Assembly: GCA_930367205.1 (NCBI GenBank)
Contig: OV884009.1
Coordinates: 98,663,189-98,727,188 of the forward strand
Reading direction: 5' to 3'
DNA from: Acanthosoma haemorrhoidale
Lineage: Eukaryota; Arthropoda; Insecta; Hemiptera; Acanthosomatidae
Length of the DNA stretch: 64,000 nt
Part shown: positions 1 through 10,738 of the stretch, in pieces
Layout: every line of letters begins with the position of its first letter
Numbering within the stretch: the stretch's first letter is position 1
Notes under the pieces: model-generated
The model's input: the letters and a program-made list of their open reading frames with translations, nothing else
What the model was told of the DNA's origin: nothing
The model's database searches: none
Made by a program: the position numbers and the translations under genes

Positions 1-415
1 TTTGGGCTTAAAGATTATCAGTTCTAATTTTTTACCGGTGGTTAAGCACACATTAATGAGGATTGTACAAAAATGATATGACCCAGCCTAAACATAAAGT
101 GCTGGGAACTGACAATAGAAATCGCGTATTTTATGTTATTAGATTTTTGGGAGTTTTTGAAGTAGAAATTTTTAGTGAAGTGACTGAGATAGTAAAACAA
201 ATTTATTAAGAATTTTTTTATCAAACGTAGACATGTTTTTTCTTCATGACTTCACTATTTTTTACGAAATGCTTACTTAACCTGTCTTGATATTGTTTTT
301 TTAATGTTAAGTAAAATTTGCCCTACTTTATAATAGATACAGCATAATTTACTAAAGTAAAAAACCTTAATTTTCCCCATAACTTGTGAATAAAATAAAT
401 ACTGGTTTATTTATA
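1..415. other. AT-rich sequence, nothing recognised
   Basis: No reading frame, repeat or RNA signature was recognised here. The stretch ends at the TA dinucleotide that flanks the mariner insertion. Confidence 0.5.
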
Positions 416-1384
416 TTAGGTTGGTGCGTATGAAATGTTGGATTTTCTTTAAATGTGAACGTTTGTCTCTCTGTTTTTATTATGCTTTTGTTTTTGACAT
501 AACCTGGTTTATAGTCGTACTGTCCATTGCCAGAGTCACATTTTAGCAAAGAAGAGTTTTTCAAAAGTGTTCCCTTTTGTTATTTGCTTTGAATTTTGCA
601 CCGATATGAATTCAACCGATATTCGTGTAATTTTCTTATATGAGTATAAACTTGGTAATAATGCTGCAAAAGCTGCACGCAATTTAAACCAGGCGTTTGG
701 GGAGAATACTGTGAACGATCGAAAAGAGCAGCGTTCGTTTCAAAAATTTCTGTCTGGTGATTTTTCCCTGCAAAATGAACCGTGTGGAAGACCCGAAACG
801 TCTGTGAAAAATGATGCTCTGAAAGCATTGGTGGAAACGAATCCAACTGTTTCTTAAAGGGAACTTGCTGACAGAATGGAAGTTGACCATACAACAATAT
901 TGCTACATCTTTCTGAAATTGGCAAGGTGAAAAAAATGGATAAGTGGATACCGCACGAACTTACCCAGCGAAATAAGCTGGATCGCTACGTATGCTAATC
1001 ATTTCCAACCCGATTTAACGCTCGGCCGGATACATCGTACAAAACAATTGCGAAATTAAATGAATTAAAATATGATATTTTGCAGCACCCACCTTATTCA
1101 CCGGATCTTTCGCCAACCGACTTTCATTTATTTAAACATTTAGAACTGTTTTTACGGGCTAAACAGTACGAAAATTAAGACAGTCTGAAAAATGCCATAT
1201 CAGAGTTCATCGATTCTAAAGATCAGAATTTCTTCAAGATAGGCATCTATGCATTAAAATCTCGTTGGGAAAAGTGTATTGAAGTAAATGGAGCATATTT
1301 TGATTAAATAAACAGCTTTTGGAAAAATATATGCAGTTTAATATATTCACTTAAGAATCCGACATTTCGTTCGCACCAACCTAA
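416..1384 (+). mobile_element. mariner element, internally deleted, with TIRs and TA duplications
   Basis: The element begins TTAGGTTGGTGCG and ends with the inverted match CGCACCAACCTAA. TA dinucleotides flank it at 414-415 and 1385-1386, the standard target duplication of Tc1/mariner elements. At 969 bp it is shorter than the usual ~1.3 kb, because the middle of the transposase is missing. The ends look intact, so the copy could in principle have been mobilised by a related transposase elsewhere in the genome, which is an inference. The terminal sequence and encoded fragments resemble the irritans/mellifera group of mariners. Confidence 0.93.
606..1307 (+). pseudogene. mariner transposase, deleted and broken
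   Basis: Reading starts at an ATG (MNSTDIRVIFLYEYKLG...), the N-terminal helix-turn-helix DNA-binding region. An in-frame TAA at 856 breaks it, but the same frame continues through a second helix region to about 997. After that, sequence spanning the first catalytic aspartate is missing. The remainder resumes just before the NARP motif and carries YSPDLSPTDFHLF, which holds the third aspartate of the D,D34D triad, then another stop (QYEN*). The terminal part ends at 1307. The transposase cannot be functional: the first catalytic Asp region is absent and at least two stops are present. Confidence 0.9.
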
Positions 1385-1705
1385 TACCTGAAGTCAAAGT
1401 CAAAGTAATAAATAAGGCGAATGTTTTTTAAGATTTATCCAAGAGAGAATAAATTACGATTTCAATTAAATAAATTTACTTTAAGGGGAAATAGGAACAA
1501 AATAGAATCTAAAAAATATTTCAGACTGGTAAATGATATTTGGTAAATAGAATAATAGTGTTGTAGATAATATAAATGGGTTCATTAGTCTGTACATCAT
1601 CTTATCTTACTTTCAGAAACATTTTTTAGCATTCCAGCTGAAATAATACACTGAATAAAGATGCATATAGAACCTTCATATTTATTCAAATTCTGTTCAT
1701 TGCAG
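1385..1705. other. AT-rich sequence with a possible splice acceptor
   Basis: No gene is recognised. A pyrimidine-rich stretch followed by TTTCAG occurs near 1600-1617, but only short reading frames follow it. It is noted as a possible decoy splice site. Confidence 0.3.
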
Positions 1706-1816
1706 AACCAAACAGGAAGTGACATCAATGCCTGCTTGAAGGCTGAGAAAGCCATTGTCGTATTTTCAATTTTTTGTCTGGGTTTTCCGTTGTCTGGTTG
1801 TAAAACATCTTCCTGA
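1706..1816 (+). CDS. candidate host exon, hydrophobic peptide
   Basis: An acceptor-like TTCTGTTCATTGCAG ends at 1705. It is followed by 36 open codons beginning NQTGSDINACLKAEKAIVVF and continuing with a hydrophobic stretch to a TGA at 1814-1816. The peptide looks like one membrane-spanning segment preceded by a polar region. I do not recognise the family. The real exon could end at an internal GT instead of the stop. The evidence is a splice signal plus an open, protein-like frame only, with no neighbouring exon to confirm it. Confidence 0.28.
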   Translation, partial: NQTGSDINACLKAEKAIVVFSIFCLGFPLSGCKTSS

Positions 1817-2239
1817 TTTATTATTCTAGTGAATGTGAGTTGCCGGCACCATTAAATAATGTGAATATATTCGGTATTTATACGTAGTAACGATGCCAGG
1901 TACAAGTATCGATACCTTGACAGGACTCTCTGGTACCGTATCAAATTCCCACCGAACCCTCCAGTCAATTAGAATATGGGTTAATTTTAGGTAATTTGTT
2001 TTCTCGCTTAATTTTTATTTTGCAATTATCTTGTATTATTATCCAATGAATAGTTGCTCATTAAAATTGATTAAACTATCTTGTTTTATTGTTTAATGAA
2101 TTGTAAATCGTTAATTTTTTTTTTTTTTTTTTAAAGATGGAAAACATATACCGCGTTACTTTTTATTAACATATCCAGTTTCTGCGTTTGGGCTTTGATC
2201 AATACCGAATTTATTAAATTATTTTTAAGAATATACCTG
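1817..2239. other. AT-rich sequence, nothing recognised
   Basis: Contains an 18-base T run near 2117-2134. No coding or repeat signal was seen beyond that. Confidence 0.4.
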
Positions 2240-2799
2240 TCGGGCTCGGGTTTATACCTGAGTATCCCCAAAGTGGGGAGGAGACGCCCGCCGCGGGTTA
2301 GGGTCACTACAACCTCTTAGCCGCGGTGGCGAACGCCGAAAAAGAGATAAGGTGGGCGGACCTGTGGTCTTTCACCCTGGCTGCCGACCTAGTCGGCGGG
2401 CAGCCTAGTTTGCTTTGATCTGACTCCATAAGATCTTTAGAAGGTGTGTGTGCCCCGGCAAAGCACTATGTTCAGGAGAAGAGGTACAGGGTAGGTTTAT
2501 AGGTAGTTTATGTGGCCTTGGAATGACCACGAATTCACACTCGGTGTCTAAGGGTAGGCGAAAACCGTCCGGATCCCAAAGGCGAGTGTGAACCGGATAG
2601 ATGCAGACTGGAATGCCGTGGGAGACACTGCTAGGAAAATTTGCAGGGGCCACGGCAACCGTCGTCCGCGAGGGAGAGATCTCTCCCAAGGATGTGCTAG
2701 TTTTAGCGAGACGAAGGCAGAGATTCCCACTAGGAAGGTTTGGGGTCTGACAACGTCGGACTAAAACATAGCGAGGTTAGGAAAGAGAGATGCAGAGGT
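2240..2799 (-). repeat. unnamed interspersed repeat, copy 1 (ACCTCTGCAT family)
   Basis: On the minus strand this begins ACCTCTGCATCTCTC and shares several hundred bases with copies at 44436 and 55389, which begin at the same base. It is much more GC-rich than its surroundings. Two overlapping frames stay open and are shared with copy 3: a 60-codon ORF (MGISAFVSLKLA...FAYP, 2548-2730) and a second frame containing PVHTRLWDPDGFRLPL (2405-2689). This copy is the longest; its 3' part, with CCGCGGCGGGC, has no counterpart in the other two. The shared 5' end suggests an independent mobile element, but I cannot assign it to a known class. Confidence 0.75.
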
Positions 2800-4086
2800 T
2801 ATTCTTATAACACTCGTATTTTATTTAGTCCCCTTTTTTGTCATCAAGGCATTGTCATTTCGTGGTGGTATCTATTATTACATAGTATTAATTTTTCAGA
2901 TTATCCTTGTTTTTCCAACTCATATATTCTCAGAGAATCGTCAATAAATTGGTGTAACGTTCTAGTCAAATATCACCTATTTAGTAGATTTAACTACTTT
3001 TCTTAATCGTTCAGTTAAATAATCTTGGTAGAGGAGAGTCTTTTAAAAGAAAAGAAAGAAAAGCTTTATTATGAAGTACAACCAAAACACTGGTATTTAC
3101 AAATATTAAGAGAACAGTTAGAACATACCCTCTAGGACCCCCTTGCCCAAATCAAAACCGAAATCGGAAAGAGAAAATTTTTTGGTTACTTAACGATTCC
3201 AGTCCCAGTTTGTCCCCACTCAGATCTGGAAAAGCCTATTTAAATTGGAGAAAAATAAATGAAGGAGCGTTGTTCATCACACATACTGGGTGGAATGTCT
3301 AGGGACAAGTGGGGTCTGTGTTTTTTTTTGTTTTTTTTTCCCTTAGCTCTCAAATTATAAGATTAAGGATGAGGGGAAAATAAAGGAATATTTGGGTTGT
3401 AACTTTTCTACTTGTTCTTAGTATTATAAAACTGTTGCGATGTCCCAATAAATAAATTAACTACTAAACTTCAAATTAGGCCGCTGATTGGTTGTAATTT
3501 GTTGCATTCCCATGTACTTTCTTCATTTCACTATTAAACTAAACATGAATAAGGAATGAATATAGAAAAGATACTACAGGTAGGTGGTGGGAGTGGGGCA
3601 CAGACCGAATTTGGGGTACATGGTCGTTCCGTGATGAAGGTAGGACGAGGACCAAACCTTCGTTTCGTACTGTGGCGAAGAAGTTAACAGGATGGGAATC
3701 ATTGGTGATATTTCATTACGGGGACGGTCATGTGTGGTTTATATTTTATAATGAAATAAGGGAATGAAAATTATGGTCATTCGAGTGAAGGAGGTTCCAT
3801 TGGTGTGAGTTAGGTGGTGGGCAAGATGGATTTTGGGTTTCGCAGGGCAGAATTTCTGACAATCAAGAGTGGTTAGAGAGAAAATCAACCAACCACACGA
3901 TGATGTTATGTGCAGGAATATATTAAGATCCATTGTTTATATTTATATCTATGAAATTATTATTTATTTATACTGATATTGAGATTTTTTTTATTTCTTT
4001 GTATCAATCTGTTATCATTTTACATTTTCTCTTGTTTTGGTTTTTAAATTTTATTTTTTGTTCTATTTTTATTATTTTTTTTTCAG
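2800..4086. other. no gene recognised; contains a short GT-rich stretch
   Basis: A G/T-rich region at about 3575-3900 stands out in composition but shows no coding pattern. Short open frames here are AT-rich and resemble nothing known to me. Confidence 0.4.
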
Positions 4087-4142
4087 CCGAGAATCAGGCC
4101 ATAAATGATATCGCCCTTGGAAAGAGCTGTTTACTAGAATAG
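4087..4142 (+). CDS. candidate terminal exon
   Basis: A long, strong pyrimidine tract ending TTTTTTTTTCAG (to 4086) is followed by the open codons ENQAINDIALGKSCLLE and a TAG. An AATAAA polyadenylation signal lies at 4229-4234. The arrangement acceptor, short coding tail, stop and poly(A) signal is that of a last exon. No upstream exon was identified and the peptide is not recognised. Confidence 0.3.
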
Positions 4143-6618
4143 GATTAATAAGACTTCACTTTTTTTTTTTTGGCTGTATTTTAAAAGATTCTGTAAGTAC
4201 CAATGACATTAAGTAGTATTAATGTCCGAATAAATAATTTGGCTGGTGAATGACCCAATTCTCAAAATGCTTTAATCAATGTGACGTCCGTAGCCTAATA
4301 TAGTATACATGTTTATCTGCACTATATATACATTTTGTCACGTATATGTCACTCCAAAATCATGTTAAATCACTATCATTATAATTATAGCATGCCCATG
4401 ATCAACGATTAACTCAACATTTTGAAAAGGATTAACGAAATCATGCACGTATCATTTAATGTCATTACTTTAATTTAGTATATGTTTTTAATTTATTTAA
4501 TATACATCATACACGTAAGAATAAGTAACGTATAGCCAATACTATTGATAACACTGTTTAACCCTACACAAAATATTCACTAATTCAATGTTGATTTTTT
4601 GTTGTATGCATGATAGCGCTTTTTAGAAATGTTCAACGTTGTATGCAGGTTCCTTATAATCGTGTCTACACGATCCTTAAATAATGTTTATTTGTATATT
4701 GTGGTTTAGGGCTCCTGAGTATGTGAATTTTTTTCAATAATCGGATATATATATATATGTATTTAGGAAATACAACATAGGAAATAAACTAAAATACATC
4801 GGTTAATAGCGATAATTCTTCGATGTAGCAGCTCTTCACGTTTCTTGTAGCTTCATAAATATTTTAAATTTCCCTTGACAGACCGAGCAACTTCAATGCC
4901 GAATACATTTCTGTTTCTCTTATCACTGAGGTCTTCCTCCTCCTCTAAAAATAATTGTAATAATCGTTAAATCCTCAATGGAAAAATGTTTCGGAATCAT
5001 ACTTGCTGATTTGAACACCTCATTTAACATCCAGCTGGTTTCTTATCCGTTCCCCTCACATCCCTCTGCAGCCTCGTTCTTGAGTTCCCTTACGAGGCTG
5101 CATTGTTTAAGGACCCTAATACATACCATGTTTTTGTTTGTGTACAAAAATACAAGTTGTAAAGATCATCTATCGTCAGATATATGAAGCAAATACCTCG
5201 TCCATCCTGATGTAGTTTTCTAACATTAATCTCGAAATAGGAAAAAATATCGCTGAGATTGATTAACCGGGAGTACTTAAAAAGAAATATGAAGTTTGTT
5301 TATTTGATGTTATCTATAATCGATATGGATGTAATACAATATAGGTGAGGAAATATCATACTTTAAATATTATGGAGATTGCATCCTTGGATGTAAGCTC
5401 GAGTAGGCGACCCTCCGTAGAAGTTCGATCATTCTTGACATAACCGAGTTGCTTCGGGTTATTTTTACCCACCTGTTGGCCTTTTAGATCTCTAAAGATT
5501 TTTATCAATTGGCTGAAAGACAAAAAATGTATTACTTTAATCGAGTCGGTTGGTTTGGGGGACCTGTTGTGTGGGGTGGTGTCATTTTGGCGAGCTTAGG
5601 GGGTAGCTGGAGGAGCAACGGCCCACGGATTTGCTTTTCGCTCACACAAGCTCTATCTCTGTCTACCCTTGTAACCCTCTCCCCTCAAATCTAAATATAT
5701 TTAGCCCCGCAAGCTCATGCAGAGACAAAATATTTCCCTCTCTGGGAAAAAGAGGATCCGTTTATATTTGGGAATGTCTTTTTTTTTGTTGGATAGGCTT
5801 GTAATTGTATCGGAGGATTCGATTCGATCGTGTAGCCCGGTAAACAATACAGACCGCCAATTGTTTTAAACCAAAACGAATAAAATTACCGCGTACTTTA
5901 TGCCTACCAAATAATACATGAAGACACAACAAACACTGCTGTGCCTGTTTGGAATTATAGTTAAAACGAAAAAAGTGCTAATTTTAACCAGGGGAGTCTT
6001 ATTTCTGAGCGTTTTCTACAAGTCAAGTCGCAAAAATAGTCCTATTTAATATTTAAATGACTATTCTAACATATTTACAATTTTACCGTCTAAGCTTAGG
6101 CTATTCTCCAGGTTTTTTAAAATATTAAAAAATAAATAACATATAATGAATCATATTAGATTCTCCTACGCTGCTAAGATTAGATCCTGTTTAAGCTTAA
6201 TAATAATCGTGGTATGAAAAAGTACGGTAAGTCCGTAAAGTTTTCAATGTCAATCTAAAATATATGTGTCTCGTCGAGACGGCAGGACGAGGAGGCCCTG
6301 TGAATAAAATAGAGTAAATAATAAAATTAAAAATAAAAATATCAAACTATCTGACTGCATTAGAAATGTTTCTCTTCTGGCGTGCACTTGGTTGGTGAAG
6401 TTTGATCCTGCTCGATTTTGAGAACCTAGGGGAGCAACTGCTCGAATGAACTGTCGGATCGCTAAAGAAAACCGAAATCAAAACATGACTACGATGGTGA
6501 TGAAGTAAATCCCAATTTATCACTCGATATGGATCGGTGTTATTGTTAAGTTTCCGTATTGCCATTAACAATATTCACTCACTGTACCACTAACCCTTTT
6601 ATTCTCTCTCCTTTTCAG
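4143..6618. other. no gene recognised
   Basis: Mostly AT-rich with short (AT)n runs near 4750. A GC-richer stretch at about 5530-5700 has an open frame but looks low-complexity. An ORF on - at 6347-6571 (MLMAIRKLNNNTDPYRV...) has ordinary amino-acid composition but no recognisable family and no clear splice context. Confidence 0.35.
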
Positions 6619-6677
6619 AAAATGTTACTAGTGTGATGTTGATTTATTTTTGCAAATATCACCTCCGTCCTTTTTAA
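6619..6677 (+). CDS. candidate terminal exon, weak
   Basis: The sequence CTCTCTCCTTTTCAG is a textbook acceptor. It is followed in one frame by NVTSVMLIYFCKYHLRPF and a stop. The peptide is short and not recognised, so this rests mainly on the splice signal. Confidence 0.2.
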
Positions 6678-7005
6678 TGAAAAAAAATATTATTTATTTT
6701 TAAGTGTTTTACTATTTTAGAGTAGAAATATTACACCAATACAAAGTATTTAAAGCAGTGCTTATGAATTCAGTGTTTAACGTCTTGTTCCTTTAGGGAA
6801 AAAAGGCTCACTAGCCAAAGCCACTTCTCATACAGGCACAATAAACATAATGTCAGTTGCTTTTGGAGGAGGTGGCGAGGTGACCTCTGAGCTTACGCTA
6901 ATGGGAGTATAGAGTAGAGATTAGAATGGCCAGGGAGCTCTGGGACAAATGGGATGTTGAGATGAGCGTTAAGGGTAAGATTGTTGATATAGAAGGGAGC
7001 GTTGG

Positions 7006-7254
7006 CTATCTTGCAGAGGATTCTGCACTGCTGGAATTGGACGTGAAGGATATTGTAGGGCTTGTGCATACACTTGAAGTATTTTTCTTGTGAGTCATGG
7101 ATAAACCCTCATTTCCTCTCGTGGACTCATCGTCCCTGCTTCGTAATGGAAGTTTGTTGACCAGAGCTTGTTTACAAACATGGAAATGAGAGAACCTGTT
7201 TGTTGCACTAATCAAGTAGCCTTTGCACGATTTACAGTAATCTGGTGAGGAAGG
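7006..7254 (-). CDS. ORF with a CCHC-type zinc-finger-like cluster, likely a mobile-element or gene fragment
   Basis: The minus strand is open from about 7254 to 7006. Near the start it has YCKSCKGYL, followed by FSHFHVCK, giving Cys-x2-Cys, His-x-His and Cys spaced like a small zinc-binding module. A polar, Ser/Thr-rich tail (TSPTISFTSNSSSAES) and a stop follow. A TATA box (TATAAATAG) lies about 60-70 bases upstream at 7316-7324 on the same strand, in a GC-richer patch, so transcription is plausible. It could be the first coding exon of a host gene or the 5' part of a retroelement. I do not recognise the family. Confidence 0.35.
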   Translation of the reverse strand, partial: PSSPDYCKSCKGYLISATNRFSHFHVCKQALVNKLPLRSRDDESTRGNEGLSMTHKKNTSSVCTSPTISFTSNSSSAESSAR

Positions 7255-7315
7255 CGCATTAACCCAGATTCTATCGATCAGCGAGTCTGTCTATTGTCGG
7301 TATGCCGATCTCTGC

Positions 7316-7324
7316 TATTTATAG
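7316..7324 (-). promoter_or_regulatory. TATA box upstream of the zinc-finger-like ORF
   Basis: The minus strand reads CGCTATAAATAGCAGAG. Transcription would begin near 7290, shortly before the open frame at 7254. The location and orientation fit a core promoter, possibly within an LTR. Confidence 0.45.
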
Positions 7325-8072
7325 CGGTTCGCCTAACTGCCGCCATTGCAGTTCCCCTGAGTCCTTGCCAGGTAACGCCCGTAACGTGTGCGTATTCTAT
7401 CTGTCTTAGAAATCTCATATATTTGTTGGTATAATTTTATCAATAAATTATTTACTAACTTTTATCTTTTCTATTTCCGTCGATAAATATAAAACAGTTT
7501 CGTGTCCATTACAAACATTGATATTAGGACTTTAAATTATTTCCTGACTATTTTTCCTCAAAAATGTCCATTGTATTTTTTGCAATCATTTAATATGTAA
7601 TAATAAATCCAATAGGCCTGCATGCAGATAACTTCTCAATTCTTCGCTTTGTCCTCCCATCTTCTTTATATATTATCCATAAATACCTAAATTAGTTCCT
7701 AATGGATTGAAAATGCAACCATAATTTATTGAACTTAAGTTGGTTTACAAAAATCTTTGATACAATGTCCATACAAAATGACTAACGGTCTAGTAAGCTA
7801 CCTGACTCTTTAATGGATCTAGTCTCAAAGGTATCGGATTTCATAGGAATCGTTTAATCTATACAAAAAGGGAAACAATTCTCCAATATATAATTATCCT
7901 ATATAATATCTTATATTATCTCTGAGTAACTATTGGTTATCATCAGCAATAGATAAGACGCCACATATCCTCTCTTGTCTTCAAACATATTTACATTACC
8001 AAAGATTTCGAATTCCTTTGATTTTTTTTTTTAAATATCTTGTTTTATTGCTGTTATTTCATTTTAACGAAT
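7325..8072. other. no gene recognised
   Basis: AT-rich sequence with no supportable gene, RNA or repeat. Confidence 0.35.
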
Positions 8073-8175
8073 TCATTCGAGAAGTAATAGAAAATTGTCG
8101 TATGTTTCTTTTAAATGCACTGAATGACCAAGTAGAATTGAAGCACATGTATTGCCATTATGTAAAAAAAACAGA
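8073..8175 (-). pseudogene. fragment of the GERFHQD transposon-associated protein family
   Basis: On the minus strand about 30 codons read FLHNGNTCASILLGHSVHLK and continue KETYDNF before a stop. The DNA matches the pseudogene at 19615-20850 closely over about 100 bases, where the same peptide is encoded within a much longer copy. The protein family is one I know only as uncharacterised, repeated hypothetical proteins in arthropods and some cnidarians. This is a short internal fragment and cannot be functional. Confidence 0.7.
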
Positions 8176-9597
8176 CGTGCAAAGCCAAAGTGGGAATTAC
8201 AAAAAGTTTTCTTACTCGGTTCTTTTGGCTTAAAATTAACCAAAAAAGCGATTTTTCCTAATTAAAAATATCTGGTGGTCGCTCACACGACTTTCCTACC
8301 GTTTGTTTGATACCCCATGGCGTTTTTTATGAACGTTTTAAATCTCCCCCCCCCCCTCGGGTAACGAAGTAATAAAAATGGTTACAATTTTTATGACGAG
8401 CGTGTTAAATGCATTCTTTTGATACTCCATTGTCATTTTAATAAAAAACCACCTCCTTCCCTCCTATCGAATTGATAGATATAAAAAAAAAAGTTTTTCG
8501 ATACTCCTAACCCTGCTGCGATACAAAAAAAAAAAACAAAGTTCACGTGACTCTTTATTTAAATTAAAAAAATTGGGGGTGATGGGTCTGTTCAAAACAG
8601 CATATCGAAATTTTGAACCGTTTACTGTCCTTACTGCCCAGGCTACCTTTGGTAACAAAATGTTTCTTATTTTTGATTGGTAGATAAATTTAACATTTCC
8701 CATCATCAAACAGTGGTCTCTTCCCGTGTTCATGGCGGAGAATATTAACCCAGACGCATAATTGCCTGATTACCGCTTACACTTAGTGATGAAAATATGG
8801 TTTAGATTTAATTGAATATCTTTCTGGAGTACAGAAGTAAAAAATAAGTAAAGGGAATGTATTATGTATTTTACTTAATATTCCCTGTCTTCTCTTTTAT
8901 TCTTGTTTTGTTCTTTTTGGGATAAAGTTTTTGTATTCCTGTTGCCTTGGTCGAATATCTAGCATCGATTCTTAGACCACACCGACTGTCTAAACTGTTA
9001 GATTGGAAAGAAAACGACCAAGACCATTTTTTTTCCACCCTCCATCAAACCCTATTAGTATTATTTTGTTAAATTAGTTATTATAAACAAGAATATATTT
9101 TTTCTGATGGTTGCTACTTTTACTGCATAACATATGCATTTCAAGGAGTGCATATCTTACAAACTAACATACTTTCAATGGTTAAAAAACTCATTCAATG
9201 CAAAGGGACTAGGTGATGGGGCTCACCTTCGGGTTAAATGAGACCTGCTTCACAAACGCAGCTAGCTATTTATGGCATCCTCTCCCCACCCATAAAAGTT
9301 TTTTTTTCTCAGGGCTGAGTAGCCCTGGAGGTTTTTCTCTCTTACTATTTACCTATACTAGCCAAAGGAAGCTGCAAATTTGTGATTCGGACGCTATTGT
9401 TGGTAGTTTAACATCTCTTTGGGCCAATAATAATAATTAAATTGGCTCCTGGTTATTATCAATTGCTTTGATTTTTTAAACCCCAAAATACTTTACCTTT
9501 AAAATCTTTAAAAAATGGGATTTTCCTGAATATTATTGTTAAGTCGTACTGACCTAACTGTGGGGGGGGGGGGGTTGTACACCCAGCATTGTGTAAC
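8176..9597. other. no gene recognised; homopolymer-rich
   Basis: Contains C and A runs (about 8346-8357 and 8525-8537) and a 14-base G run near 9561. No coding signal was supported. Confidence 0.35.
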
Positions 9598-9783
9598 ATG
9601 AGTATTAAGGTCCACTATTTACACAAGCCCTTGGACCGTTTTCCTGAAAATTTAGGAGACACCAGTGAGGAACAAGGTTAAAGATCTCACCAGCATATTA
9701 AAACTATGGAGGCCCGCTACCAAGGAAGATGGGATACGCACTTGATGGCAGATTGCTACTGGACTAGATGTTTTCAACGATGA
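9598..9783 (+). pseudogene. GERFHQD-family C-terminal fragment
   Basis: Sixty-one codons starting at an ATG read MSIKVHYLHKPLDRFPENLG, then DTSEEQG, an in-frame TAA, then SHQHIKTMEARYQGRWD, LMADCYW and a terminal stop. The SEEQG...H.DI...ME.RYQGRWD...MADYCW pattern is the C-terminal signature of the family; compare 19615-20850 (SEEQGERFQQDIK) and 51011-51850 (GERFHQDIYTMEARYEGRW). One nonsense mutation sits inside the motif. It forms the left arm of the palindrome at 9695-10733. Confidence 0.75.
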
Positions 9784-10733
9784 GTTTTTCCACTATCTTT
9801 GTATTTAATAAAATTTGTATAATATAATAATAAAATTCCGTGTTTAGTTTTTTTTATTGGATCTTTATATCATGGTTGATAAGTTAATTTTAGATTTAAC
9901 TTAAAATAGTATAACATAAATTTAACTTTGTGAATTTGAGCTCCTAGGCAAACACTAATGCCATATTTGAATTCAGGTCATCAAATTCATGGGAACGAAC
10001 AATAAATAAAGGGTTTTTAGATCTAAAATTGGATCACTCATTTGGGTTTTAGAGGTAATTTAAATTTTGAACATTTTGGTGCTGCTACGGGATGGTGAAA
10101 TTTCAAACTAAACAGGGGACATTTAGCCCTAAATATTTATTAAATGAATGTGAAAAAAAAATAAATCGGTTATTTTACTATGAATGATTCAATTAATTTT
10201 TTAACTATCTCGGTCACTGAAAGCCTTTAAAAAAGAGGTGGTGAATAGCTAAAATATTGACAAAAACACTAATTAAATCTGCTCGAAGGTCATTAAACAC
10301 ATGTTCATGTTTCTGTTACTGTCTTTAATGCGATGTTAACCATATTTCGAAAATATGAGGATTAATATTAATTGATTAATTAAATAGGTTCTGAGCTGTG
10401 ACATGAGAAACCTTGAAAATTACTGAAACGTGGCCAAGTTTTCTTGCTATGCACTCATATGAATTCATTGATCCATTGATTTCATATGAATTTGATGCCC
10501 TGAATTCAAATTTGGCATGAATTTTTGCCTAGGAGCTCAAATTCAATAAGTTAAATATATGTTTTAAGTTAAATCCATGGATCAAATAAAAAACCAAACA
10601 CGGAATTTTTTTATTATATTATACATATTTGATTATATACAAAAAAAGAAGTCATCGATGAAAACCAGCAGTAATCTGACATCATCTACCATCATCCCAT
10701 CTTCCTTGGTAGCGGGCCTCCATAGTTTTAATG
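9695..10733. repeat. large imperfect palindrome carrying two inverted GERFHQD tails
   Basis: Arms at about 9695-9993 and 10484-10733 are reverse complements with small indels; both contain TATGGAGGCCCGCTACCAAG or its complement. They flank an AT-rich loop of about 490 bases. Each arm holds the last codons of the GERFHQD protein (KTMEARYQGRWD on + at 9697 and on - at 10682-10738) and its 3' non-coding sequence, including AAATTCCGTGTTTAG, TTTAACTTAAAA and GAGCTCCTAGGCAAA. The same 3' sequence occurs once more at 51015-51190. The structure resembles a fold-back element or an inverted duplication of one insertion. Confidence 0.85.
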
Positions 10734-10738
10734 CCTAT

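Noticed and set aside
580..897. 105-codon ORF on - over the mariner
   Set aside because: It is the antisense shadow of the transposase N-terminal region.
3933..4142. The full 69-codon AT-rich ORF as a gene
   Set aside because: Its upstream part is simply T-rich pyrimidine tract coding Phe/Ile/Leu; only the short part after the acceptor looks coding.
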